Origin: Acidiphilium sp. 37-60-79 | GTDB taxonomy: Bacteria > Pseudomonadota > Alphaproteobacteria > Acetobacterales > Acetobacteraceae | Assembly (NCBI GenBank): GCA_002279355.1 | Contig: NCBV01000019.1 | Coordinates: forward strand, 1-64,000 | Direction of reading: 5' to 3' | DNA length: 64,000 nucleotides | In this document: in pieces, positions 47,202 through 57,051 of the stretch | How positions within the stretch are numbered: the stretch's first letter is position 1 | How the letters are laid out: every line of letters begins with the position of its first letter | The notes under the pieces: generated by a model | Seen by the model: only the letters and a program-made list of their open reading frames with translations | Told to the model about the DNA's origin: nothing | Databases searched by the model: none | Program-made: the position numbers and the translations under genes

Positions 47202-48707
47202 TCATATCCCAAATAAATGACTTGCGCCCAATAGCGTATTGAGCACGCCCCAAGCGAGCGGAATACCCACTAATAGCCAATAGGCAATAAATCTTGGCTC
47301 AGTTCTCATCGCGGTTGTGGGGACTGCGGTTGATCCGCGCGCCTCGGACAACTCGGCCAGATTAATTCCAGTCACGTCGGTTTGCCAACGATAGATCATC
47401 GAGTTGCAGAATGCCCCAAATAGCAACAAGCCAGCCATGATATAGAGCGTTACGGTATAGGAATCCGCCTTTGGCACGCCCAAGCTAATTTGGTAACGAC
47501 GAATATAATCGATGAGCACCGGCCCCAATACGCCGGCGGCAGACCATGCCGTTAATAACCGCCCGTGGATTGCCCCGACATGGCGCACCCCGAAAATATC
47601 GCGCAGATAGGCTGGAATCGTTGCGAACCCGCCGCCATACATCGACAGGATCAAGCCAAAGCAGAGCGCCGTCAGGGCGATGCTTCCCAACACCGCTGTG
47701 TGTGGAACAATCAAATACAACGCGATGCCCAGGAAGAAGAAAATGAAAAATGTTGCCTTGCGGCCAATCCAGTCCGACAACGACGCCCAGGCAAACCGCC
47801 CGCCCATGTTGAACAGCGAAATAAATCCGACAAAACCTGCCGCAGTGAAGGCTGTGATTCGACCACGGAACATTTCCTGAATCATCGGGCTTGCCTGGCT
47901 AATAACGCCAATCCCTGCCGTTACGTTCAGGAACAGAACCAGCCAAAGGTAGTAAAATTGAGGTGTGCGCAGAGCGCCCCCTCCCGTAACATCGGTGCTG
48001 TTCAACCAGGACGCCGCCGTGGTTTGCGCGTCAGCATTGTGTGGCATCCAACCGGATGGCGGCACGCGCACAATGACGGCACCCAGCGTCATGAAGATTG
48101 TATAAATTATTGCAAGCGTCACAAAGCAGCCGACGATACCGGGCTGCGTTGCCGTTGCAAATAAATGCATTAGCAACACCGAGAGCGGGGCGCCGATCAT
48201 CGCCGCACCGCCAAATCCCATGATCGCGAGCCCGGTCGCCATCCCGGGCCGATCGGGAAACCACATCAGCAAAGTCCGCACAGGCGAAACATACCCAATC
48301 CCGAGACCAATCCCCCCAATAACGCCATAGCCGAGAAACAGCACGACCAGACTATGAATGGCCACGCCAACAGCCGCGACAAGAAATCCACCGCCAAAAC
48401 ATGCCGCCGCCAACACCATCGCTCGCCGTGGCCCCACTCGGTCAAGCCAGCCACCCGAAAATGCCGATGCGAGCCCCAGAAACAAAATGGCGACCGAAAA
48501 AATCCACCCAACGTCAACCAGGGACCAATTATGTCCGGGATGACCGGGCCCTCCCAATAGCTTGGTTAGGGGCAGGTTGAACACGCTGAACGCATAAACC
48601 TCGCCGATGCACAAATGCACGCATAACGCGGCAGGTGGCACCAACCAACGATTATAATCGGGTGGTGCAACCGTTCGCTCGCGATCCAAAATGCTCAGAA
48701 ACGCCAT
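47202..48707 (-). CDS. OFA family MFS transporter (oxalate/formate antiporter-like)
   Basis: About 501 residues, 12 transmembrane helices. N-terminus FLSILDRERTVAPPDYNRWLVPPAALCVHLCIGEVYAFSVF is the OFA signature, with the MFS motif GGWLDRVGPRRAM. It should exchange small dicarboxylates or monocarboxylates; oxalate use is not supported by any frc/oxc gene nearby. The frame starts at 48746, but GGGGGCGAA lies six bases before the ATG at 48707, and the protein from there matches the family. Confidence 0.82.
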   Translation of the reverse strand: MAFLSILDRERTVAPPDYNRWLVPPAALCVHLCIGEVYAFSVFNLPLTKLLGGPGHPGHNWSLVDVGWIFSVAILFLGLASAFSGGWLDRVGPRRAMVLAAACFGGGFLVAAVGVAIHSLVVLFLGYGVIGGIGLGIGYVSPVRTLLMWFPDRPGMATGLAIMGFGGAAMIGAPLSVLLMHLFATATQPGIVGCFVTLAIIYTIFMTLGAVIVRVPPSGWMPHNADAQTTAASWLNSTDVTGGGALRTPQFYYLWLVLFLNVTAGIGVISQASPMIQEMFRGRITAFTAAGFVGFISLFNMGGRFAWASLSDWIGRKATFFIFFFLGIALYLIVPHTAVLGSIALTALCFGLILSMYGGGFATIPAYLRDIFGVRHVGAIHGRLLTAWSAAGVLGPVLIDYIRRYQISLGVPKADSYTVTLYIMAGLLLFGAFCNSMIYRWQTDVTGINLAELSEARGSTAVPTTAMRTEPRFIAYWLLVGIPLAWGVLNTLLGASHLFGI

Positions 48708-48903
48708 TTCGCCCCCTACCGTAATTGATTGGTCGACCATTTTCATGTCGACGCATACCCAACAAACATCCCTTTATCCCAGTTTATATCCAACGCGCAA
48801 AAATTATCACGTCGATCCAAAACTAAGACTTACACTCTCGGACCTTGTGTGATTCCGTTCCCTCGTCGATAACGCGCTGGTGATTGCACTGCGGAGCCTT
48901 CGA

Positions 48904-49794
48904 ATGCGAAAAATAATGCGACTATCTTGGCTGTCGCTTGTTTGTCTGGCCGCAATTAGCGGATCGGCGAGCGCCCAATCGCCTTCAACCACGTCGCCGC
49001 CCGCGACCCCGCAGCAACAATTAGCGGCCCTTCACTGGCTGGGCGCGCCCGCGTTGGCGCCGGTCGGGAACACCGGTCAAATGGCCTTGCAGCCGGGCAT
49101 CATGATGCTGGCACCGCCCGATTCGGACAAGTTTCTCCGGTTGCAGGGCAATCCCGTCCGCCGCGATGCACAATTTTACGTCATCGCCCCGACGGCACGC
49201 CACATGGCTTGGTTCGCGGTGATGAATTACGAGGCAATCGGCCACGTGCTCGATCAGCAAAAGATCGATGCCGCCAAAATCCTTGCGGCCGAACAGCGCA
49301 ACAATAAGCGCAGCATCGCGACCCGCGAGCGCGACCATCTGCCGGTCCTAACCCTCACCGGCTGGGGGATGCAGCCGCATTACGATGCCACGACCCATCG
49401 GCTCGAATGGGCTTTCACGTACGATGTGTCAGGGGGCGGTTCGGTTGAGAACATGAATACCCGCATCCTTGGTCGGCTCGGCGTGTTGCACATCGTCATG
49501 GTCGATGCGCCGTCGCGCCTACAAAGCGACCTTCCTGCCTTCGATTCCGCCATGAATGGGTTTCGGTTCACCGCCGGTCAACGCTATACGGATTTCAAAA
49601 AGGGCGACAAGCTGGCTAAATTTGGTCTCGCTGGCCTGATTGCCGGAGGTGCTGCCGCCGTTGCGGTGAAAACCGGCCTGTTTGCCCTGGCAATCAAGGC
49701 CATCCTCAGCTTTTCCAAGATTATTATCGTGGGTCTGGTGGCGGTCGGCGCAGCCTTTCGCCGATTTTTCGCCCGATTATTTCGCCGCTCATGA
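48904..49794 (+). CDS. DUF2167 family membrane-anchored protein
   Basis: About 296 residues. Signal peptide (MRKIMRLSWLSLVCLAAISGSASA), then a periplasmic domain with NMNTRILGRLGVLHIVMV, a conserved phrase of DUF2167, and two C-terminal hydrophobic segments (~240-275) before a basic end (RRFFARLFRRS). Function unknown. It is followed four bases ahead of its stop by a small J-like gene (ATGA overlap), which may form an operon. Confidence 0.75.
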   Translation: MRKIMRLSWLSLVCLAAISGSASAQSPSTTSPPATPQQQLAALHWLGAPALAPVGNTGQMALQPGIMMLAPPDSDKFLRLQGNPVRRDAQFYVIAPTARHMAWFAVMNYEAIGHVLDQQKIDAAKILAAEQRNNKRSIATRERDHLPVLTLTGWGMQPHYDATTHRLEWAFTYDVSGGGSVENMNTRILGRLGVLHIVMVDAPSRLQSDLPAFDSAMNGFRFTAGQRYTDFKKGDKLAKFGLAGLIAGGAAAVAVKTGLFALAIKAILSFSKIIIVGLVAVGAAFRRFFARLFRRS

Positions 49795-50195
49795 GCGCGC
49801 CCTCGTCCGGCATCGTGTCGCTGGCCGTCGCCCTGGTCGCGGGCATTGTCGGCTATGTCGGGATATCGAAATTCATCGATTCGAAACGCCGTAAAGCCGC
49901 GACACCGCATTTTGGCGATGCCAAACCTGGATCGATCCCATCGACCCCCTATGCGTCGCCTCCGACCACCAACGGCCCCTGGTATTCGGTTCTCGGCGTC
50001 GCGCCAGATGCATCGCCCGCCACGATCCAGGCCGCCTATGATCGGCTCGCGCGGCAAAACGCAACGGAGGATGATCATCTTCTGCCGCCCGATCTGCGGT
50101 CCATCGTTCGCGCCCGCCGCGCCGCGATCGATCACGCCTTACAACAAGCCCGTGCCGCCGCGCAGCCAGGATCGCCGCCAGGATTATGGTCATGA
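49791..50195 (+). CDS. membrane-anchored J-domain-like protein lacking HPD
   Basis: 134 residues. N-terminal hydrophobic helix (~7-26), Pro-rich linker, and a C-terminal segment WYSVLGVAPDASPATIQAAYDRLARQ that matches helices I-II of a DnaJ domain. The HPD loop is missing (NATEDDHLLPP follows), so it probably does not stimulate Hsp70 ATPase. Overlaps DUF2167 by ATGA and overlaps dapB by a few bases. This unit may serve a membrane process, but no function is known. Confidence 0.65.
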   Translation: MSAPSSGIVSLAVALVAGIVGYVGISKFIDSKRRKAATPHFGDAKPGSIPSTPYASPPTTNGPWYSVLGVAPDASPATIQAAYDRLARQNATEDDHLLPPDLRSIVRARRAAIDHALQQARAAAQPGSPPGLWS

Positions 50196-50890
50196 AGACG
50201 CCACGGATCGGCATTGCCGGCATCAGCGGCCGCATGGGCCAATTGCTCGCCGCCGCCATCCCGGCCGCCGGTGCCACCCTGGCTGGTGGCACCCGCCGCG
50301 GCGATGATCTTGCCGCCCTCGCACGCGCGAGCGACGTGGTGATCGATTTCACCATCGCCGCTGCGATTGCCCCGCATGCGGCGATTCTGGCGCAATCCGG
50401 CACGGCCTGGGTGCTTGGCACCACCGGTCAAACCGACCATGATCACGCAGCGATCGAGGCAGCCGCTCAGCATATCCCGGTTTTCACCGCCGCTAATTTT
50501 GCGCCCGGGGTCAATTTGGTGTTGGCGCTCGCGCAAATTCTGGCCGCCCAGTTACCCGCCGCTAGCCATGACGCTGAAGTGCTGGAAATGCACCATCGCC
50601 AAAAGCGCGATGCGCCCTCCGGCACCGCCCTTGCTCTCACCCAAGCCATCCAGCTTGGTCGTGGCTCGGACGCCGCAATCCCCACCGCCAGCCTGCGTGG
50701 AGGCCAGATTATCGGCTCGCATACCGCGTTGTTTACCGCCGGTTTTGAGCAAATTACCCTAACCCATCACGCGCTCGATCGTCGGATTTTCGCCGATGGC
50801 GCGGTCCGTGCTGCCCTCTGGCTGACCAGCCGCCCGCCGGGACATTATGGCATGAACGATATGCTCGCTCTTGATGATATTATCAGGTAA
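50192..50890 (+). CDS. dapB: 4-hydroxy-tetrahydrodipicolinate reductase
   Basis: 232 residues, shorter than the E. coli enzyme (~270) but typical for some alphaproteobacteria. NAD(P) motif GIAGISGRMGQLL, then FAAANFAPGVNLVLA-like (TAANFAPGVNLVL), and the catalytic EMHHRQKRDAPSGTALAL with His-His and Lys. It acts in lysine and diaminopimelate synthesis. The AGGA motif is eight bases before the ATG at 50192 but only two before that at 50186, which fixes the start. The last bases of the J-like gene overlap it. Confidence 0.9.
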   Translation: MKTPRIGIAGISGRMGQLLAAAIPAAGATLAGGTRRGDDLAALARASDVVIDFTIAAAIAPHAAILAQSGTAWVLGTTGQTDHDHAAIEAAAQHIPVFTAANFAPGVNLVLALAQILAAQLPAASHDAEVLEMHHRQKRDAPSGTALALTQAIQLGRGSDAAIPTASLRGGQIIGSHTALFTAGFEQITLTHHALDRRIFADGAVRAALWLTSRPPGHYGMNDMLALDDIIR

Positions 50891-51013
50891 TCGCCGATCA
50901 TTGCGCTGTTTGGCTTGACCGGTGCGCCAGTTTCCGTCAATCCGCGTGCGCTCGGGCGTGCGGCCCCGGCGCTGACCCGGCTTCGGGCTGTTTCGCGACA
51001 AGAGGAGAAATCC

Positions 51014-52201
51014 ATGCGCGACAAAGGCGAGTTTTTATTCACCTCGGAATCCGTCTCCGAGGGGCATCCCGACAAAGTCGCGGATCGGATCTCCGATACC
51101 GTGCTGGATGCCTATTTGGCGGCCGATCCCTATGCGCGGGTCGCTTGCGAAACGCTGGTGACCACCAATCAAATCGTGCTGGCCGGCGAAACCCGCGGCC
51201 CGGCCTCAATCACCCATGAATATCTCGCCCATCTCGCGCGCATGGCGGTGCAAGATATCGGCTACGATCAGGAAGGCTTCTCCTGGCGTAACGCCAATAT
51301 CGATGTGCTGCTCCACGCCCAATCGAGCGACATCGCCGTCGGCGTCGATGCGGCAGGCAACAAGGATGAAGGTGCTGGCGATCAGGGCATCATGTTCGGC
51401 TATGCCTGTTCTGAAACCGAAGCGCTGATGCCCGCCCCGATCCATTATTCGCATCTGATTCTGCGCCGGATGGCCGAGCTGCGGAAAATCGGTGATAGCC
51501 GCGCCATTGGCTTGCAGCCCGACGCCAAGAGCCAGGTCACGCTGAAATATATCGATGGCAAGCCGGTCGGTGCCACCTCAATCGTGGTGTCCACCCAGCA
51601 TGATGACGGCATCTCGCAAGGCACGATCAAAGCCATGCTGCGCCCGCTGATCACTGAATTGCTGCCTGAGGGCTGGATGTGCAGCGATGAGCATTTTTAC
51701 GTCAACCCGACCGGCAATTTCGTGATCGGTGGTCCGGATGGCGATTGCGGCCTCACCGGGCGCAAAATCATCGTCGATACCTATGGCGGCGCAGCACCCC
51801 ATGGCGGCGGCGCGTTCTCGGGCAAAGACCCAACCAAGGTTGATCGCTCAGCCGCCTATATGTGCCGCTACCTCGCCAAAAACGTGGTCGCGGCCGGGCT
51901 GGCAACGCGCTGCACCATCCAGGTCAGCTATGCCATCGGCGTGTCGCATCCGCTCTCGGTCTATGTCGATCTGCACGGCACCGGACATGATGTCGAGGAG
52001 AGTAAGATCGAACGGGTATTGCGCGAATCGGTGAACCTTACCCCGCGCGGCATTCGCGAGCATCTGCATCTGAACCGGCCGATCTATGTGCCCACCTCGG
52101 CGTATGGCCATTTTGGCCGTGAACCGGACGTGGAACTTGGCACCTTCACCTGGGAAAAGACCGATTTGGTCCCCACGCTGAAATCGGCGTTTGGACGCTA
52201 A
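51014..52201 (+). CDS. metK: S-adenosylmethionine synthetase
   Basis: 395 residues. [17 protein letters not shown], the flexible loop region, [20 protein letters not shown], and [22 protein letters not shown]. It makes SAM from ATP and methionine. AAGAGGAG is a strong RBS before the ATG at 51014; the open frame reaches 50915. trmB overlaps the end by 11 bases, so the two are coupled. Confidence 0.96.
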   Translation: MRDKGEFLFTSESVSEGHPDKVADRISDTVLDAYLAADPYARVACETLVTTNQIVLAGETRGPASITHEYLAHLARMAVQDIGYDQEGFSWRNANIDVLLHAQSSDIAVGVDAAGNKDEGAGDQGIMFGYACSETEALMPAPIHYSHLILRRMAELRKIGDSRAIGLQPDAKSQVTLKYIDGKPVGATSIVVSTQHDDGISQGTIKAMLRPLITELLPEGWMCSDEHFYVNPTGNFVIGGPDGDCGLTGRKIIVDTYGGAAPHGGGAFSGKDPTKVDRSAAYMCRYLAKNVVAAGLATRCTIQVSYAIGVSHPLSVYVDLHGTGHDVEESKIERVLRESVNLTPRGIREHLHLNRPIYVPTSAYGHFGREPDVELGTFTWEKTDLVPTLKSAFGR

Positions 52202-52877
52202 TCTGAAACCGCCGCCCGACCGGCTATACGGTCGGGCGCGGGGCCACGCGCTGCGCCCCCGCCAAATCGCACTGATGGGCGCATTATTGCCCAGGCTCCG
52301 CTGGCCCGCCATCGCATTCGCCACCAAACCCGCCGCCCTCTGGATCGAGGTGGGGGCAGGGAGTTTTGAACATGCCGAAGCGATTGCCCGCGCCAACCCC
52401 ACCATCGGCTTGGTTGCCTGCGAAGTGTTCGAAAACGGCATTGCTTCCCTCCTATCGCGGATCGCGCCCGGGGACACTGATCCTGCCAGCGCGGCGCTGC
52501 CGCCTAATCTGCGGGTCTATCCTGACGATGCGCGGGCCTTGCTGCGCAGCCTCCCTGATCAATCACTGGGTCAGCTATTCCTGATGTTTCCAGACCCGTG
52601 GCCGAAAGCCCGGCACGCCAAACGCCGGTTCGTGCATCCTGATATGATCAATGAAATTGCGCGCCTGATGCCCAGCGGTGCCGAATGGCGGATCGCCAGC
52701 GATGACCCCACCTATCAAAATTGGGTTTGCGCTGTGTTTGCCGAGCAGAATAATTTTGTAATGGCGCAACAAACGACGATGCGTCCGGAATTTTGGCCAG
52801 CGACGCGCTACGAAGCTAAGGCAATTAGGGCAGGGCGGCAACCCTATTATTGGATTTTCCGCCGCACCGAGCGATGA
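52191..52877 (+). CDS. trmB: tRNA (guanine-N7-)-methyltransferase
   Basis: 228 residues. N-terminus [30 protein letters not shown]-binding [55 protein letters not shown]. It methylates G46 of tRNA. TTG start at 52191, within the metK gene, keeps the conserved N-terminus. The metK-trmB order is common in alphaproteobacteria. Confidence 0.9.
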   Translation: MDANLKPPPDRLYGRARGHALRPRQIALMGALLPRLRWPAIAFATKPAALWIEVGAGSFEHAEAIARANPTIGLVACEVFENGIASLLSRIAPGDTDPASAALPPNLRVYPDDARALLRSLPDQSLGQLFLMFPDPWPKARHAKRRFVHPDMINEIARLMPSGAEWRIASDDPTYQNWVCAVFAEQNNFVMAQQTTMRPEFWPATRYEAKAIRAGRQPYYWIFRRTER

Positions 52878-53045
52878 TCCTGCGGATTTTACCGATTGGT
52901 GACATTGACCTGACGACGTCAAGCAGGCAACATAAAAACGCCAAGCAGCGTTGGATCGGTCGTTCGTAATTGATTCCTGCGCCGCCACGGTTACAAACGC
53001 GCATTGCGTGACGTCGAACACACCAAAGCCTGGGGAGAAAAATCC

Positions 53046-54326
53046 ATGAACGATCAATCCAATGACATGCCCAATCTCGGCATCACCGACCATCTCGGCC
53101 GGCGTGACCTGATCAAAGTCGGTGCTGGCGTCGGCCTCACCGCGCTGATGGCCGCACCAATGCCGAGCTGGGCCGCCAGTGAAAAGCCGATCAAAATTGG
53201 CATGGTCGACCCGATCACCAGCATTTTTGCAGCTCTGGGCCATAGCGAAATCAAGGGCGCGAAATTCGCCGAAGAAGAAATCAACAAAAAAGGCGGCATT
53301 ATGGGCCGTCCGCTGCAATTGCTGGTCGAGGACGGCGCGGGTAATCCCGGCACCACTGTGACCAAAGCGCAGCGCCTCGTCACGCGTGACAAGGTTGATT
53401 TTCTGATGGGCACCGTGAATTCGGCCTCCTCACTGGCGCTCAGCCAATATGCCGCTCGGCAGAACAAGCTTTTTCTTTGCACCGGCGGTCACGTTGACAG
53501 TGTCACCGGCGCGTCGTGCAGCTGGAACACGTTCCGCACCTGCTCGACCACCTGGATGTTGACGTCGGGGGATTTCGAGACCCTGTTCAAAAAATTCGGC
53601 AAAAAATGGTATTTCATCACCACTGACTATGCGTTCGGTGAATCCGAGCAGGCCGATTATACCAAACAATTGAAGGCGGCGGGCGGTACCGTGGTTGGCG
53701 GCGCGCTGGCCCCGGTCGGCACCACCGATTTCTCGTCCTATTTGATCGATGTGAAAGCCAAAAAGCCGGACGTGCTGTGCTTGTTGCTGGCCGGTGATGA
53801 TCAGGTGAACTGCATGAAGCAGATCGCTCAATTCGGCATTGACAAGAAAATTGCCGTCGGCGGCGCGCTGATGGAACTCGAATTGTTGCAAGCCCTGCCG
53901 GAGGCCGCCCGCTATGGCTGGTGGACCATGGAATGGTATTGGAATCAGCCAAAGACGCCGCATGTCGCTGAATTCGTCAGCGCCTATAAGGCGAAATATA
54001 AAGGCCAATACCCCTCAGCGCGCTCGTGGTTCGGCTATGCGAGCGTCCATGCGATCAAGCTTGCGGTGGAAAAAGCCAAATCGACCGATACCATTAAAGT
54101 GGTCCGCGCCATGGAAGGCTTGGTGCTGCCGCCCGAGATCGCGCTGCAACCCGGTGCGCCGGAATATCGTGCTGCCGATCATCAATTGATCTTGTCGATG
54201 TTCCCGGGCCACGCCATCCCAACCGGCAAATATCCGAACCTGTTTGATGTCTCGGCGATTGTTCCGGGTTCGCAGCTGGCTCTACCGGCCTCGGCGACCG
54301 GCTGCAAAATGAAATATCCAGCCTAA
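53046..54326 (+). CDS. Liv-type ABC transporter substrate-binding protein, Tat signal
   Basis: 426 residues. A twin-arginine signal (RRDLIKVGAGVGLTALM, cleaved around SWA-ASEKPI), then the Peripla_BP_6 fold: IKIGMVDPITSIFAALGHSEIKGAKFAEEEIN. The mature domain is followed by KMKYPA. It binds amino acids, amides or aromatic acids; the ligand is not clear. GGGGAGAAAAATCC is the RBS before the ATG at 53046. First gene of a five-gene transporter cluster. Confidence 0.88.
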   Translation: MNDQSNDMPNLGITDHLGRRDLIKVGAGVGLTALMAAPMPSWAASEKPIKIGMVDPITSIFAALGHSEIKGAKFAEEEINKKGGIMGRPLQLLVEDGAGNPGTTVTKAQRLVTRDKVDFLMGTVNSASSLALSQYAARQNKLFLCTGGHVDSVTGASCSWNTFRTCSTTWMLTSGDFETLFKKFGKKWYFITTDYAFGESEQADYTKQLKAAGGTVVGGALAPVGTTDFSSYLIDVKAKKPDVLCLLLAGDDQVNCMKQIAQFGIDKKIAVGGALMELELLQALPEAARYGWWTMEWYWNQPKTPHVAEFVSAYKAKYKGQYPSARSWFGYASVHAIKLAVEKAKSTDTIKVVRAMEGLVLPPEIALQPGAPEYRAADHQLILSMFPGHAIPTGKYPNLFDVSAIVPGSQLALPASATGCKMKYPA

Positions 54327-54347
54327 TTCTATAATTATTGCTAAATC

Positions 54348-54381
54348 CGGGCGGTGCCGTGCCAACGGTATCGCCCGTTTT
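54348..54381 (+). terminator. attenuator-like hairpin between binding protein and permease genes
   Basis: CGGGCGGTGCCG pairs with CGGTATCGCCCG (two G-U pairs) around TGCCAA, followed by TTTTA. It lies between the binding-protein gene and livH and may lower expression of the downstream permease and ATPase genes. Confidence 0.7.
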
Positions 54382-54407
54382 AATCTATTTCTGCACCAGA
54401 GGTCGCC

Positions 54408-55277
54408 ATGGTTTTGCTGTTGTTCAACGCGTTCAACGGGCTCATTCAGGGAGCGTTCTATGCGCTGATGGCGCTCGGCCTCGCGCTGATCCTGGGGCTT
54501 AACGCAACCATCAATTTTGCCCATGGCGCGTTCATGGCACTCGCGGCCTATTTCGCCTTCACCATCTTTCCCTATACCGGCTTTTGGGGCGCTTTGATCA
54601 TCGCACCGCTGCTCGCCGCAGGGGTTGGCTTCGTCGTTGAAACCACAATGGTCCGCCGCCTTTATACCCGCAAAGATCCTATTTACACCCTACTGCTCAC
54701 TTTTGGCCTTGCCTTGATCCTGCAAGACATGATCCGCACGATTTGGGGTGCTCAAGGCCAACCGCTCGCAATCCCCGCAATGCTCAATCATCCATTGAGC
54801 AACACCTATTTCTTTGTCACCGGCTACCGACTCTTCGTTGTCGGTGTCGCTCTCGTGAGCACTGGTGCGCTTTTCGCCGTGCTGCGTTTCTCGCGCATTG
54901 GCATTCGTATTCGTGCGGGCAATAGCGATTTGGAAACGATCGCGGCGCTGGGCGTGAATATTTATTTGCTCCGCACCATCAATTTTATGATCGGAATTTT
55001 GTTCGCGGGTGTTGCTGGTATCCTCGCGGCCGGTCAGCTTGGTTTGAACCCCAATATGGGCGATTCGCTGATTATGCCAGCTTTCGTCGCCATCGTGGTG
55101 GGGGGCGTTGGTTCGTTGCTCGGCTCGCTGCTCGGCGGGCTGATTATCGGCCTCGCTTCAGGCATCGTGACCACTTTCGCGCCCGCCGCGAGCGAAGTGG
55201 TAATATACGTCATTATGGGGGTCATGCTGGTGGTGAGGCCGCGCGGCCTGCTCGGGCAGGAGGGATTGTTCGAATGA
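54408..55277 (+). CDS. livH: branched-chain amino acid ABC transporter permease LivH-like
   Basis: 289 residues, eight predicted membrane helices. Typical LivH phrases: MVLLLFNAFNGLIQGAFYALMALGLALILGLNATINFAHG and PAFVAIVVGGVGSLLGSLLGGLIIGL. Inner-membrane permease of the transporter. Its stop overlaps the start of livM (ATGA). An attenuator-like hairpin lies just upstream. Confidence 0.9.
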   Translation: MVLLLFNAFNGLIQGAFYALMALGLALILGLNATINFAHGAFMALAAYFAFTIFPYTGFWGALIIAPLLAAGVGFVVETTMVRRLYTRKDPIYTLLLTFGLALILQDMIRTIWGAQGQPLAIPAMLNHPLSNTYFFVTGYRLFVVGVALVSTGALFAVLRFSRIGIRIRAGNSDLETIAALGVNIYLLRTINFMIGILFAGVAGILAAGQLGLNPNMGDSLIMPAFVAIVVGGVGSLLGSLLGGLIIGLASGIVTTFAPAASEVVIYVIMGVMLVVRPRGLLGQEGLFE

Positions 55278-56305
55278 GCACACCATCGTCCCTGTCGCGC
55301 ACCGATGCTGCGGCAACCACAACAAACCCAAAGTTCAACCGCCGCGTTATCGGCAATCTGCTGCTCGGTTTGGTTCTGATTGCCGTGCCATTCTGGCTTC
55401 CGTTGGTCGGTGGCTATACCGATCTTGCCTCCCGCGTGCTCATTTACGCGCTCGCCGCCATGGGCCTTAATCTGCTGCTTGGCTTCACCGGCGGCCTATC
55501 CTTTGGTCACGCGGCGTATTTCGGGCTTGGTGCTTATGGCGTTGGGCTGATGTTGAAATACGAAACGCATAATATTTTCATCGCCCTCCTCGCAGGCACC
55601 GTGCTCGGCGGCGCTGCTGCCGCCTTGTTAGGGCCGATCGCAGCCCGTCGGCGCGGCATCTATTTTTCAATGATCACCATCGCAATCGGCCAGATGTTTT
55701 ATTTCATCGCGGTGCGTTGGAATAGTTTCACCGGCGGTTATGATGGCCTCACCGGCTTCTCGCGTCACCCGGTGCATCTGCCAGGTCTCACCCTGCCGAT
55801 GGGATCGCTCGATTTTTATTATATGGTGCTCATCTGCTTTGGCCTCGGCGCCTGGGGGCTCTGGACCATCCTAAACTCGCCGCTTGGCCATACATTCGTT
55901 GCCATCCGCGAAAACCACAAACGCCTGACCTTCCTTGGTATTCGCACACAGCGCTATATCGCGATCTCGTTCGCCATCTCCGGCACCATCGCGGCACTCG
56001 CGGGCGGGCTTGATGCCATGTATGGCAATTTCACCTCGCCGAACGTGCTTGAATATACCCTGTCCGGCAATTTCCTGATCATCGCCGTGCTCGGTGGCAT
56101 GCGTAATTTCTGGGGGCCGCTGGTCGGCGCCGTGATCTTCATTCTGGTGCGCGATTATGTCAGTTCGATCACCCATAATTGGATGACCGTGATCGGCCTG
56201 ATTTTCGTGGTCTCGGTGCTGTTCTTCCCGCTCGGCATTTTGGGCTCGATCAAAGATTGGCGCGCGCTGATCTCGCCGCGCATTCGTGAACAGGACGCAC
56301 CATGA
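55274..56305 (+). CDS. livM: branched-chain amino acid ABC transporter permease LivM-like
   Basis: 343 residues, about ten helices. GLNLLLGFTGGLSFGHAAYFGLGAYGVGLM and AGGLDAMYGNFTSPNVLEYTLSGNFLIIAVLGGM are the LivM motifs. Second permease subunit. ATGA overlaps with both livH and livG. Confidence 0.9.
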   Translation: MSTPSSLSRTDAAATTTNPKFNRRVIGNLLLGLVLIAVPFWLPLVGGYTDLASRVLIYALAAMGLNLLLGFTGGLSFGHAAYFGLGAYGVGLMLKYETHNIFIALLAGTVLGGAAAALLGPIAARRRGIYFSMITIAIGQMFYFIAVRWNSFTGGYDGLTGFSRHPVHLPGLTLPMGSLDFYYMVLICFGLGAWGLWTILNSPLGHTFVAIRENHKRLTFLGIRTQRYIAISFAISGTIAALAGGLDAMYGNFTSPNVLEYTLSGNFLIIAVLGGMRNFWGPLVGAVIFILVRDYVSSITHNWMTVIGLIFVVSVLFFPLGILGSIKDWRALISPRIREQDAP

Positions 56306-57051
56306 GCCTCCTCGAACTGCAATCGGTCGGCCGGCGCTTTGGCGCGCTGCAAGCCTTGTCCAATATTTCCCTCAATGTCGATCAGGGCGAGTTGCGGGCC
56401 ATCATTGGCCCCAACGGTGCGGGTAAAACCACCTTGTTCAACCTCATTAGTGGGTTTTTTCCACCCACCGAAGGGGCGATCATTTTCGATGGCAGCCCGA
56501 TCACGGCGGTCAATCCCGCCGCTTTGGTCCGGCGCGGCATTATTCGCACCTTCCAGATCACCGAGATTTTTCTCTCGCTCACCGTCGCTGAAAATCTGCG
56601 CGCCGCCGTAGAAACGGCCATGGGGCTTAATTTACGTCCCTGGGTTTCGCGCGCCACCCGAGCGCGCATCGAAGCCCGCGTCGCTGAACTCATGGATATC
56701 GTCCAGCTCACGGCCAAAGCCGATCGGATCGCCGGCGAATTGTCCCATGGCGATCAGCGCGTGGTTGAAATCGGCATCGCCTTGTCGCGCGCACCGAAAC
56801 TCCTCCTGCTCGATGAACCCACAGCCGGCATGGGTGACGAAGAAACCCACCTCATGACCGCGCTGATCCGCCGCCTGAACAAGGATCAAGGCATCACCAT
56901 CTTGTTCGTGGAGCATGACATGGCCATCGTGTTCGGCATCGCTGATCGCATCACCGTGCTTGATAATGGCAGCATGCTCGCGGAGGGCAACGCCGCTGAA
57001 ATCGCCGCCAATCCGCGCGTGCAATCGGCCTATCTGGGGAATGCCGCATGA
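56302..57051 (+). CDS. livG: ABC transporter ATP-binding protein LivG-like
   Basis: 249 residues. Walker A GPNGAGKTTLFN, signature ELSHGDQRVVEIG, Walker B LLLLDEPTAGM and the His-switch EHDMAIVFGIADR, with the typical LivG order. It energises transport with LivF. ATGA overlaps on both sides. Confidence 0.93.
   Translation: MSLLELQSVGRRFGALQALSNISLNVDQGELRAIIGPNGAGKTTLFNLISGFFPPTEGAIIFDGSPITAVNPAALVRRGIIRTFQITEIFLSLTVAENLRAAVETAMGLNLRPWVSRATRARIEARVAELMDIVQLTAKADRIAGELSHGDQRVVEIGIALSRAPKLLLLDEPTAGMGDEETHLMTALIRRLNKDQGITILFVEHDMAIVFGIADRITVLDNGSMLAEGNAAEIAANPRVQSAYLGNAA

Noticed and set aside
47202-48707. Oxalate catabolism locus
   Set aside because: Only the OFA transporter is present; there is no formyl-CoA transferase or oxalyl-CoA decarboxylase gene in the window.
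50891-51013. SAM-sensing riboswitch before metK
   Set aside because: The ~120-base leader has several GC-rich stretches, but I could not match it to a known SAM or SAM/SAH motif.
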